This document shows positions 8,246-19,800 of a stretch of DNA of 64,000 bases, piece by piece (position 1 is the stretch's first letter; every line of letters starts with the position of its first letter). Below the pieces are notes generated by a model. The model made no database searches. It was not told the DNA's origin and was given only the letters and a program-made list of their open reading frames with translations. Origin of the DNA: Rhodobacteraceae bacterium KLH11 (lineage in GTDB: Bacteria; Pseudomonadota; Alphaproteobacteria; Rhodobacterales; Rhodobacteraceae); contig DS999533.1 of assembly GCA_000158135.1 (NCBI GenBank), positions 155,118 through 219,117 on the forward strand, given 5' to 3'. Position numbers and translations under genes: made by a program.

Positions 8246-10379
8246 CACGAAGCTCTCCGAACTGAGAATTATAGAGTTGTGCGTATCGTCCCTGCTGAAC
8301 AATCAATTCGTCATGGCTCCCGTCTTCAACGATCACTCCGTCTTCAAGCGTGATGATACGATCCGCCCGGGCAACCGCCGAAAGCCGATGCGCCACGATC
8401 AAAACGGTACGGCCTTCGCAAATCGCACTCATATTACGTTCAATGATTTCCTCGGATTCATAGTCGAGCGCGCTGGTTGCCTCGTCAAAAATCAAAATTC
8501 TCGGGTTACCAATCAAAGCTCTTGCGATCGCTATTCGTTGTCTTTGACCACCCGACATGTTAGCGCCCATTTCCTCGACAACGGTGTCATAACCCTCTGA
8601 CATTTCCAAAATGAAGTCGTGGGCACCGGCCTGCTTTGCAGCATCGATTACTTTGCTTATTGGCACCGATGGATCAGTAAGGGCTATGTTTTCTCGTATT
8701 GTTCTGTTAAATAGCAGGTTTTCCTGCAACACGACTCCAATTTGAGACCTAAGAGAAAGTGGATTTGCATCGCTTAGGTCCAAGCCATCGATGAGAACTT
8801 TGCCACGCTGGGGTGTGAACAGCTTTTGAACAAGCTTGGTCAGCGTACTTTTGCCCGAACCCGATGCGCCCACAATTCCAACTTTTTGACCGGCGGGAAT
8901 GACTAAGCTGAGGTCTTTGATGATGGGGTCGCTGTTCGGATCGTACGCAAATGAAACCGACTTAAACTGGAGGCTTCCTCTGAGCTGAGTGATATCATAG
9001 CCACTCTGCGAAACAACCTCCATAGGTGTTTGTATCACGTCGTTCAATCGATCAACGGACAGCTTGGCCCGCTGATAATCCTGCCAAAGTTGCGCCAATT
9101 TCAGAATCGGCGCGTTCACTTGCCCAAGCAACATATTGAAGGCAATCAATTGTCCGATTGTCAGATCACCATCAATGACCTGCCCCGCTCCGACAAACAA
9201 CACAACGACTGTTGTCATCTTGGCGACGAGCTGAAAACCATTGCTCATGATCGCCGAAATGATTGCCGCCTGAAAATTCGACGACACAGACTCGGCCAGA
9301 CGCGTTTCCCATGATCTTTGTGTAGCGGCCTCAACCGCCGAAGCCTTCAAAGTTTCAACACCTGAGACAGCCTCAACGAGGAAGGTTTCCTTGTTTGCAC
9401 CAGCCCGAAATACCTGCTCGATCTTGTCTTGCAGAATCGGAGTAAAGGAAATCGCGATCAGCGCATATAGCGGTATCGAAACCAGCACGATTGACGTCAA
9501 CGTCATCGAAAAGACGGACATCACCCACAGGAAAACGAACACGAACAGGAGATCGACAGTCAAAGCCAGACTGGCTTTGGTCAGAAACTCTCTGATCTTA
9601 TCGATTTCACGAACTCTTGCGACACTCTCTCCGACTTTGCGCGCAAAAAAATATGAAATCGGAAGATGAATCAAATGATCGTAGATTTTTGCACCCAAAA
9701 CCACGTCAATTCGAGTGGTTGTATGGTTCATCACATACTGTCGTATTCCGGTTAAAACAGCTTCCAAGGCAACGCCCACAAACAGGACGATCGCCAATAC
9801 TTCGAGCGTTACCGCCGCATTATTTGATACAACTTTGTCAATTGTAACCTGGAAGAAAAGCGGGATCATCAAAGCCAGCAAGTTGATTAGAAACGACGCG
9901 ATCAGAATTTCTGCCAGTAGCGCTTTGTATTTGAGAAAAGCCTCTGCAAACCATTTTACAGTTATACCTCTAAGGCTTACGCCACCGGAAAATGTTATGT
10001 TCAGAGCTTTTCCCTGAATGTTTTCTTCAAGCCAAGCATAGGTTTTGACCTCAGGCTTTTGCACTATTGGATCAAAAATGAGAACCTGTCGTTCCTCGGA
10101 ATTTACCTTCGCGGCGACAACATAGTGCCCTTGTTTTAGTCGGATAATCTTTGGAAATACCTGCTTGTCCAGTTTGGATAGTGAAACACCTACAGATTTC
10201 AGCTTTATGTCGAATTTAGAGCATATTCGTTTGACACGTTTCAAATTGAAACGGTCCGTTTGAGCCAGCATGTCGGCACAAGACAGCACAGTTTCTTCCG
10301 GCACATTGACAAGCGCGCCACACACCCGAAGGCAAAGTGTAAAGGAATGAAGGCAAGCTTCGCCTTCTGCTCGTATCAC
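8229..10379 (-). CDS. Type I secretion ABC transporter (permease/ATPase), first of a pair
   Basis: A 716-residue HlyB/RtxB-type exporter starting at a GTG (10379) with an AAGG-type site about nine bases upstream. It carries an N-terminal C39-like region without a convincing peptidase Cys-His pair, a transmembrane domain from about 150, and a full ATPase: Walker A GASGSGKST, signature MSGGQRQR, Walker B ILIFDEATSALD and H-loop VAHRLSA. It is clearly a paralogue of the following ABC protein but diverged, so the pair is not a recent duplication. The gene lies 154 bases after the small accessory gene, with a strong hairpin between. Membrane location and role in exporting the giant RTX protein are inferred from family and context. 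Confidence 0.93.
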   Translation of the reverse strand: MIRAEGEACLHSFTLCLRVCGALVNVPEETVLSCADMLAQTDRFNLKRVKRICSKFDIKLKSVGVSLSKLDKQVFPKIIRLKQGHYVVAAKVNSEERQVLIFDPIVQKPEVKTYAWLEENIQGKALNITFSGGVSLRGITVKWFAEAFLKYKALLAEILIASFLINLLALMIPLFFQVTIDKVVSNNAAVTLEVLAIVLFVGVALEAVLTGIRQYVMNHTTTRIDVVLGAKIYDHLIHLPISYFFARKVGESVARVREIDKIREFLTKASLALTVDLLFVFVFLWVMSVFSMTLTSIVLVSIPLYALIAISFTPILQDKIEQVFRAGANKETFLVEAVSGVETLKASAVEAATQRSWETRLAESVSSNFQAAIISAIMSNGFQLVAKMTTVVVLFVGAGQVIDGDLTIGQLIAFNMLLGQVNAPILKLAQLWQDYQRAKLSVDRLNDVIQTPMEVVSQSGYDITQLRGSLQFKSVSFAYDPNSDPIIKDLSLVIPAGQKVGIVGASGSGKSTLTKLVQKLFTPQRGKVLIDGLDLSDANPLSLRSQIGVVLQENLLFNRTIRENIALTDPSVPISKVIDAAKQAGAHDFILEMSEGYDTVVEEMGANMSGGQRQRIAIARALIGNPRILIFDEATSALDYESEEIIERNMSAICEGRTVLIVAHRLSAVARADRIITLEDGVIVEDGSHDELIVQQGRYAQLYNSQFGELRDAERS

Positions 10380-10489
10380 CTGATTTTACCTTATTTACTC
10401 TTGCAATGTCGCTGTCACCACAGATTTCGCCGAACTCAGCTTCGAACACGAGCTGCATTTCGTATCTGTGTAGGCAACCGTATCTTGCT

Positions 10490-10514
10490 CAACGGCTCAT
10501 TACCTGAGCCGTTG
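10490..10514. promoter_or_regulatory. Perfect 10-bp stem, 5-nt loop hairpin between accessory gene and ABC pair
   Basis: The arms CAACGGCTCA and TGAGCCGTTG are exactly complementary around a 5-base loop. It lies 19 bases after the stop of the small accessory gene and about 110 bases before the first ABC start. No U-run follows on either strand, so it is not a standard intrinsic terminator. It is better read as an attenuator or mRNA-stabilising/processing stem that could set different levels for the giant substrate and its transporters (inference). Confidence 0.5.
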
Positions 10515-10533
10515 GATATTCGATGCCTGTTGA

Positions 10534-10854
10534 TTAGTTGAGTTTATGATCTGCCACCGCCGGAGGCTCGGCGTCAGACTCGGTCGTTTCTTTGACCGCA
10601 AGGTCCTCGTCCTGTGTCGGTTTAGCATTCTCTTTAAAAACACCTTTTGAAATCAGTTCATCAAACATCTGATTGAAGGCTGCCCGCGTTCTCAAAAATG
10701 CTTCGGGTGACAGAACCAGACTGGCTGACTCTTCTCGTGCAGCTCCATCACCTTCGCCCGCAGGCGCAGCCTGCAGTGCAAAAAAAGATATGCGCACCGC
10801 GTTGCCAGCAAATGCGATATGTTCGACGCCATCCACATGACTGTTTTTGTTCAT
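10534..10854 (-). CDS. Small acidic accessory protein between giant RTX gene and transporter genes
   Basis: A 106-residue protein not firmly recognised. A beta-rich first half (AVRISFFALQ) is followed by SLVLSPEAFLRTRAAFNQMF, then a low-complexity Glu/Asp/Pro/Ala tail. The pattern of a short strand region followed by 'LSP..F...' and an amphipathic helix faintly resembles small DUF3467-like proteins, a weak comparison. The ATG has GAGGT seven bases upstream and lies 38 bases after the giant gene's stop, so cotranscription is likely. There is no signal peptide or membrane segment, so it should be cytoplasmic. A chaperone, adaptor or regulator for the giant substrate is a reasonable guess from position only. 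Confidence 0.65.
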   Translation of the reverse strand: MNKNSHVDGVEHIAFAGNAVRISFFALQAAPAGEGDGAAREESASLVLSPEAFLRTRAAFNQMFDELISKGVFKENAKPTQDEDLAVKETTESDAEPPAVADHKLN

Positions 10855-10892
10855 AACTTACCTCACTTTGATCCTGACACCAAACTGGTGCC

Positions 10893-13800
10893 CTAGTTTC
10901 CACTGTTCCACGCGACCGCGATCGACACTCGCGCCTGTTGCAATTCCTGTTCGTCTACAGAGTTGTTTGTGCCTGCAGGGCCCGTGAAGCCTGCCATGGC
11001 TTCTACCAGAGACTGAACGTTCTGAAGCTCTAGCGTCGGCCCACCGGAAACGGTGAACCTGTCAACCCGAGCACTCTCGTTCGTAAACCAGCGTTTGATG
11101 GAAACTTCGTCGGATCTACCGACAACGCTGATATGCAGGTCGGTGCCTTTTCGTTCAAACCACAGATCATTCTGAGTGATATTGTCGCCGAATACCACAA
11201 TATCCAGATCCGACGATCCAGAGTCGAAGTTGTCGACCACTGTGGTTTGATCCCCCAGATTGACCCTGTAGGTGTCATTTCCGGCGCCACCGATCAGGAC
11301 ATCATTTCCTGAACCACCGTTAAGTGTATCGTTTCCGTCGAGTCCTTTGATTACGGAATCTCCAGAGTTTCCGGTCAGTGAATCAGAAACTGAACCACCG
11401 TTAATCCCCGTTAGATCAAGTTGGAGATTGAGGTCCCCACCTGTAGCGGCATCCGGAAGCTGGGCAGCTTCGCCCCAATTTTGGTTACCATAAACGTCAG
11501 TATCGAGTAGAGAAGCCGTTTCCGAACTGTTCAACGAATTGTCACTGAACGTTACCAGATTCTGCTCATGCAGCGTATTGAGTTGCTGTCCATTGACGGA
11601 TGCCACCCAACCATCGCCGATTTCGGAGAACGTAACCTCAGCGCCATCGACCAATATCGGGTTCCGCTGCGCGCCATCTGGCAAGATGAAGAACCCGATT
11701 TCCGAAGGCTTGGCGTCCGCCACGATGAACGCAACGTCTTGGTCGACGCGGTCCCGGACGTTGGAAATAACAATCGCACCTGTTGTCGGCTTACCCGTTC
11801 TGTCTTTTCTGAAGTAACCGTAGCTTGATGCGTAAGAACTTGTGACCGAATGAACCTTCACATTGAACGAAAGTTCGTTCTCGACAGGCGCATGCTCGAT
11901 GACAACAGCCATCTCGGCAGGTTCACTATGGGCGATGACGCCCCCGCTCAGGGGAACTGTAATCCGTTCGTCGTTGATCGTGAGTTCAAAATCTCCCACT
12001 TGCGAAAAATCAGGCAGGTTAGCTGAGAACTGATATTGCCGCAAAGTTGCATTTTGCGAAATCAGTTGAACACTCAATTCTCCCCCGCCTGGGCCAGCCG
12101 CAGTGACGGCTGGAGCATCCGTATACGTCTCGCCAGACACTTCGAATATCAACCTTTGCGACGCCCGATCTACTGTCACCGTTTCCAGACGCTTATCCAA
12201 AGCCAATATGTCAGCGAACAGCTGATACCTCCCGGTCTCCACAGCAGTCGCAGATACGCTGAAGTTGACTGTACCAGTGTACCCCACCGGTGGGGACACC
12301 GTCAGGTTGCTGAGTTGCTCGGAAGACAGTGACCAGCTTCCATCTCCGTTGTTAGTCCCGGCAGAGAACGTCCAGTTTGAAGGGACATTCGATATCCTGA
12401 CCTGGAAAACTTCCGATCCATCTAGATCACCTGTCTCCAATGCAATGCTGATTGGCACTACTTGATCGACGATGCTGGTTGAGGGAAGAGCGGCAATAGA
12501 CAATGGATCAACAACGCCTGCGATGGTCAATCTGCTTGAACCGCTTTCAATAACAGTTCCGTCCAAATCGACCACCTGAACCGACAGATCAACCGTCCCG
12601 TCGAAATTAGCTGGTGGCGCGATGTATGCGTCGTTCAGCCGATCAGCGTCCAAGAACCATGTTCCATCGCCTTCTTCTGTCCCCGATCCAACGATAGATC
12701 CCTGGGGCAGGCCAGAAATTCGAACACCTCGCGTATAGGCACCATTCTCGACAATGAACGGTAATTGCGAGGTGGTGTCTTCAGAGAGAGTACTGTCCTC
12801 GATTACCAATTTGGGTCGATCAACTTCTGACTCCGCCAAAAGTAAACCCGAACCAACTGTGGCAAGATCATAGTATGCGAGGATACTTTCTCGCTGGTTT
12901 TGGGAAAGTCCCGACAGGAAACCTCCGTACGATCCATATTGCTGGTTGTAATTGGCCATTTCAGCGACCAATCGTTCCAAAGACTCGCCAGATATGTAGG
13001 TGTAGTCGCGTGAACCGCTCGACGTCGGCAGACCTGTCGACAAAACCAGTTCCGCACGAGATTCCAACTTGAAATAGTCTGTTACGCGCACGATCCCGAA
13101 ATCTCCGTCGCGATGCTCATTTGAACCACTTTTGTTGTCACCCGGGGTTGTATTGCTCCCAGCTATAGAACTCCGACCCTGGTCAGTGATATGATGGATA
13201 AACAGATCATCACTCGTACGAGTGAACCAGTAATTTCCGGCATCGAAACGTTTATCAAGAACAATCCAGTCTTCGAAAGCCGCATCGGCAATGACAGTGT
13301 TCCGGTTGTCCATTGAGATGTAAAAACTGTCAGTACCACTTCCGCCGCGGATCGTGGAGGACCCACCAACAAGGATCGTGTCGTGACCCGATCCACTGTC
13401 TACACGAGTATCCTGGGTGCTTTGATCCAGCAGAATAACATCGTGCCCGGATCCTGCAACGACCAAACTTGAAAACAGGCTTGAACGGATGACGTCATTG
13501 CCAGCACCCGCATCAAGCTGCACCTCACGACCCGATACGTACAGCTTGTCCGAGCCATCTCCTCCTAAGATGAAACTCTGTGCAGAGGACGCAACAATGA
13601 TGTCTTCACCGGCACCGCCGTCAACGGAGTGATCATAGCCGAAAGCAAGAATATAGTCATCTCCCGCATCCCCGCGCACCCAACCATTCCGCCCCAACAG
13701 CAGCACCTGATCATTGCCTGAACCGCCTAGAATTGTCGTAGACTTCCCGGTGGAGATGACCTGATCATTCCCGTCACCGGCCAGCACGAGGTTGCTGTCA

Positions 13801-16800
13801 CCAGCTGCAATCAGCCTATCTACGCCCTGATTACCACTTAATGCGTTGTTATTTCCAAGACCATAGATCAGATCGTCCCCTGCCCCACCAAATGCAGTGT
13901 TGTGGCCACCCAATTGGGCAATCACGTCAGCACCGCCGCCTCCGTAGATTGAATTGTTGATCCCGACGCTGGCGAGAAGATCGCCGTCCGAAGATAGATA
14001 CCCTTTCTGGCGCAAAAACGAGATCAGCTTTTCTTTGGTGTATTGCGCATCATCTGTCAGGAAACCCGCCAAATCCTGCAGCAGCGCGGGCAAGTCATCA
14101 AACGCCTCGCCCAGATTTTTCGCTGGATCAAACAGGAACGCGCCAGGGGGCAGTTCCGGCAAATCCAGAACCTGGCCAATCTGCTGTTGCGCGTTTTCGG
14201 ACGACCCCGCGATCACCGAAGTTGCCAAATCAGCATTTGCTCTGCGCAAACCATTTGAGATCAGGAAGGTTTCGACCTCGCTTTGCCCGGCATTTGCAGC
14301 TTGAATTAGTGAAGTAACCAAAGCACTTTCGGATGCCAAGTTCTCGAGCGCCTGCCTGTGGCGTGGTGCTACTGCTGTCACAATCTGGCCAACTCGTTGT
14401 GCAACCTCCGATGTATTCGGGTCGGAAGAGACAACATCGCCTGCTTCATCGACGGTCAGTTCGTACAGTTGCCCGAGAGTCATTTCCGCCAACACCTGAC
14501 CACCGCGCGCCGCAATTCTGTTAAGCACATCAGCCGGTGTATTGCTGGCATTAAAACTGATGTTGTTCTTTCGGGTTATCACCCCATCAACGTTGGTAGT
14601 TGTTTGTGCGATCGAACCAAACAATGAACCAACCGTTGTGTCCAGAATGGAACTGGCAAGATCGCCGAACACAATATCATTGACGCCACGGTCAAAGATG
14701 ATGTCGGCACCTTCTCCACCCACAGAAAGATTATCGGTTCGCAGGTTTTGCAGCTCGGCAATCTTGTCTGCACGGGTTTGGTCAGCCGAGGCCACAATCC
14801 GTTCGTGGCGTTCGACCGTACCATCGACGGGAACAGAACCCAAAGACAAGCTATTGTCAAAAAGCGCGGCATAGTCCGCACCGGACGTGCGGTCCAAACC
14901 TTGTAGTCGAATTGTAGCTTCCTGAATTCCAGATGGAGACCACAACTCCGTTTGAGCAGCCAGTCCCGCCTGATTTTGTTGGGCGAGGAAACCGTCAAAG
15001 TCGGTCGTAGTGAGACCGAAGTAATCGATTTGCTCCGGACTCAGTGCCAACGCGTCCCGCACCTGATCCGCATTTTTAATCTCTGCTGGTGAGGTAACAA
15101 ATTGACCACCGGGACGTGTTGCTCCAAAGAATACGTCAGCTTGAACAACGTCACGCGAGCGGAACAGTTCAATTTTGCCAACTTGCGCCAGACCATCCAA
15201 GCTGGTTACCAGGTTGCTGGGTGCGGATAGTACACTTGAGGTTCCAGGCAAGGCAGTCCGGGCGTCTCCCACGACAAAGAAATCGTTGCTTTTACCCGAG
15301 CTGAACAGAACATTCTCGCCGCCTTGAACCACGGATGCGCTCTGCAAGCCCAGGTATCCGTCTAAATTGACCTGAGCTGCCCCCACTGAGGCATCGCCAA
15401 CTCGGACAACCCCATTCTGGGTGCCCTCTACCGTTGAACCGCTAAAGCCTGTTCCCAAGGTGACGTCAAACAAGCCTGCGTGATATCCGACATGTTCAAA
15501 GCTTTGCGACTGGTTGGAATTGATCAGACTGACAGGGCCGGGACTACTAATCACCTGGGATTGAACCGACGCTATTGTCTGTGCATCAGAGCCAAAACTG
15601 AACTTTGGTTCCGAATGACTGATAAATGGCAAGTCATTGGTCGAAGGTACATGCTCATACCGGAATCGAATCTGGGATTTGTTTTCACCAACCGCCCAAT
15701 CTTTCAGTACTACCCGGGCAGCACCAATCGAATTTGTCAGGATCAAATCATTACCCGATGTGGAAATCTGATGATCAACAAAGGTCAGGTCCAGATGCAA
15801 TGTGTCCAGGTTACCGTTGCCCTCGGCAAAATCGATCGTGAAGGTACCTGGTCCGGTAACATAGTAGCTGTCAGCACCTGCACCGCCGACAAGAATATCA
15901 CCTCCTCGACCATACAGCCTGTCCGATCCAGCACCGCCCTGAAGCGTATCACCGCCGGTACCAAAGAGGATATCATCCCCGCCTGCTCCGGATAGTGTAA
16001 GGTCTCCACCTCTGCCTGCCCTCAGGACATCCGCGTTTTGTGTGCCAACGATTTCGTCAATGCCGGAGAAGGATTGCAACACACCTGTCGACAATGAATT
16101 CTCATGCGTGAAACGCGCTCTTGACGTTTGTAGATCCAGAATGACGCCACTATCCCCATGCGCGACGGGAACCGAGAACATTACGCGGTCATGACCATCT
16201 CCGCCGTCCACGGCATCTACAAAATCAACATGCAACGTGTCGTCACCAGTACCGCCGAGCAATGTGTCTTTTCCAAACCCGCCGACCAACGTATCGTTGC
16301 CGTCAGAACCATCCAAGTGATTGTCATTTTCGTCACCTGTGAGGGTGTCAGCGAATTTTGATCCCACGATCCCTTCAACATTCGCATAGGTATCGCCGGA
16401 TCGGTATGTGGACGTGCCATGGACATTCGTTTCGAAATTGATCGAGACGCCGGCAGTGGCATTTTTGTAGGACACAGTGTCCAAACCATCGCCCCCGTCG
16501 AATTCATCGGCCGATTGGTTGGCAACCAGCGTATCGTCGCCTTCTTCGCCACGAAGAACGCCACCGCCTGTGCCTCCGTCCAGCACATTTGCCTCTGTAT
16601 TGCCGATAATCGTATCCCTGAAACCGGATCCGACGACATTTTCGATGTCTATCAGCGTATCAGTTCCGATCGCGGTGCCTGAGGTGATGTTACTCAGATC
16701 GACATTTACGGCGGACGTTGCATTCGCGTATGTCACCGTATCCTTACCCGCACCACCGTGAAGTGTATCGTTCCCTGAACCGCCCTGAAGGAAATCGTCG

Positions 16801-19800
16801 CCGCCTCGGGCTTCGACATAGTATCCATTACCATCCAACGTGATGCTGTCGCTACCAGACGTGCCGATCAGGCGCTCAACATTTTGTATCGTTCCCTGGT
16901 CGACCACAGTGGTTGTGCCGACTTCACCCGATCCATCGCTGGTTTGGTTCTCTACGATCTGGTACTGAAGCTCCCCCTCTGCTGAACCGGCATTCAAACT
17001 AATCACCAGATGTTCGTCCGTGGTCAATGACACGTTAGAAAAATCGACCGTGTCGGTCCCCGATCCACCATCGTAGTCGCTCAACTCACGGTTAGCGAAC
17101 AAGACATTATTGCCATCACCTCCGACTGCGTCCACCTTTTCGCCAGCATGCGTGACTTTGCGAATAAACCCTCCAACGTCGGAAAGAGCTTGTCTCATTG
17201 AAAGGAGTGAGATTTGACCACTCGACCCAGAAGCGGCATATACCGTACGAAGGGTATCACCGTTTATGAAACCGTCGCTGAACTCAATCGTTTCGACCGA
17301 ATTGAGTGTGATGATCGCGCCATCAAAATCCAACAATATGTCGTCATTCGCGGCAACTGAAACGTCGGCCTGTAGATAAGAGTTGCTGAGTTTGACATAA
17401 TCATTCCCGTCACCGCCTCTGAAAACATCACCAGCCCCTGCGTAGAACAATTCATCCTGCGCAGACCCTACAATCGTTTCGGCTAAACCACTGCCTTTAA
17501 TATGTTCGATGCCAGTAACATTGAATTCAAAGCCATCAATTATGACAACTCCACTGGCGAGGTCGACAGATGCTCCGGGCGCAGAAGCGTTCGACAGGTT
17601 CAACAGATCTACGCCAGCACCACCATCAAGGGACGTTACGCCTCCCCGGACTTGGAATGTGTCGTTGTGATCCGAGCCGATGACGGTTTCAACACCTGAG
17701 ATGTATGTTGATCCCATCACACCGACATAGTTTGCCAGAGAAGGGGCAGTAAATATGCTAACCCCGTTTGATGTGCCGACAAAAGAGACATGGTCGACGC
17801 CTTCGCCTCCGTCTATGTGCAGAAGAGACGAGGTTGAAACGATGGTATCATCGCTGTCAGTACCGATGACCGCCTCTATGTTTGAAATCGTATCTCCGGC
17901 TGCATCCCCACCAGAGTGTGCACCGGTCGCGAAGTTTAATTGGATCGCTTGAGTCGACTGCGAATAGTTCAAGATGTCATAGCCATCACCACCGTCGATC
18001 TCATCAAATCCACCGTCGCCATGAATGTGATCGTCTCCTTGCATGCCCAGCAAAGCATCATCACCAAGCCCACCGAACAACTGGTTAGCTTGCGCATCAC
18101 CCCTCAGAATATCGTTGAAGTTCGAACCGGTCAGATTCTCGACACCCTGGTAGGAATCCCGTTCGGCAAAACCCCCTGCAAAACTGGAACTGGTCAGGTC
18201 AATACGAACGCCTTGCAGCGACCGTTCAAAGGACAGGCTGTCCACGCCACCAGCACCATCAAACGTTTCGCTCTGGAAGCCAGCGACAAACACGTCGTTT
18301 TGTCCGGTTCCCTTAAACTCTTCGACGGATATAAACGACCCTATCGCGGGTCCGGAAACCAACGAAATCGTCCCGTTACCTGAGTCAATCTTTGCGCCTG
18401 ACGTCCAAACACTAAGGTCAATGCTATCTTGGCCGAGGCCTGCATCGATACTGTAGGCCGTCTGTTCCAACCGGAAGCGGTCATCAAATGATGTCCCAAC
18501 GAATTGCTCAATGGACTTGAATGTAGTCGACAAACCAGAGTTGGCGTCAACCAGGTCAATCGAAATCGCGCGCTCGTTGTTCTGATATGAGACAGTATCG
18601 GTTCCGTCCCCACCGTCGATTTCCAAAATACTTTCGGACGCGATAAATCTGTCGTCGAACCCGGTTCCAACCACTTTTTCGATATTGGAGAAGGTATCAC
18701 CTTCAGCATACCCTGACTGACCCGTACCATCACGCAGATTCAGCACAACAGATTGTATGCTTTTCCGATAACTGATCGTATCAGCGCCAAAGTAACCGTC
18801 GAAGTTATTTGCATCAGCAGAAGCGATAAACGTGTCATCATTCCTCGTGCCGATAGCGCTTTCGAAACCGCTTATACTATCGGTTTCCGTGCTGCTAATA
18901 CTCGTCACTGTCCCACCGTCCAAGTCAAATACCTGCGCCTGTTCCAGTGCAATGTATTCGAGCGTATCAGTGCCCTCGCCACCAATGAGCGTGTCACTGC
19001 CCGCATCACCGATGACTTTGTCATCGCCACGGCCTGCTTCAATCCTGTTTTCCTCGGCATTTCCGGCCAGAGTATCCGCAAAATTGGTACCAACGACGTT
19101 CTCAAAATTCTGCACTTCTGCCTGAACCGATACAACCGAGAGATTGACCGGCGGTGAGGTTCTCTTTGTCCCTTCAACAATAAGTATGCCGTTTTCCCGG
19201 GATCTGCCCGCGCGGGCGCGGAAACTGGCAATTCCGGACGCGTTTATCTGATCAGCGAAGGCCACGGCGGCATCGATCGAATTCTGTCCCGGAGTCAGGG
19301 TATGCTGGTACTCTTGCCCGTTGAAGTTCAAGGTTACCGAGTTTTGCTCATCTAAACCGCCAAGCTCCAGAACGCGCAAAGGAGTACTAAAGATTGGGTT
19401 CACCGAGCTTGCCAGACCATTCGAAAAGAAGTTGTAGTCGACCGGTCGTATGTCACCGACATCTGTTCCATCCACAGTAACTCTGACGGGCAACAATGGA
19501 CTTACCCGACCATCCACGGTTAATGGTTGAGTTATCCTGACAACATTGTTTGTATTGGAATGCACAACCAACCTGATAACTGACCCTTCGGCAAAATCAT
19601 CAAATTCCAGCTTGTAGTCAGATGTTTGCGTATCTCGTGCTTCGAATTGAGCGATGATGTCTTGCACCCAAGTCGTAGGGGAAGTGCCATATATTGCACC
19701 GTAGCTTTCGTCACCAATCTGCAATGTAACCTGCTTACCTTGCAGATCTAAAACTTCACCGAAGTGGCTGACATTGAAAACACTGGCCAAACTTATTGGG

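Noticed and set aside
13400..13950. Regularly spaced repeats that could suggest a CRISPR array
   Set aside because: They are degenerate in DNA, in frame, and encode RTX nonapeptides with no spacer structure.
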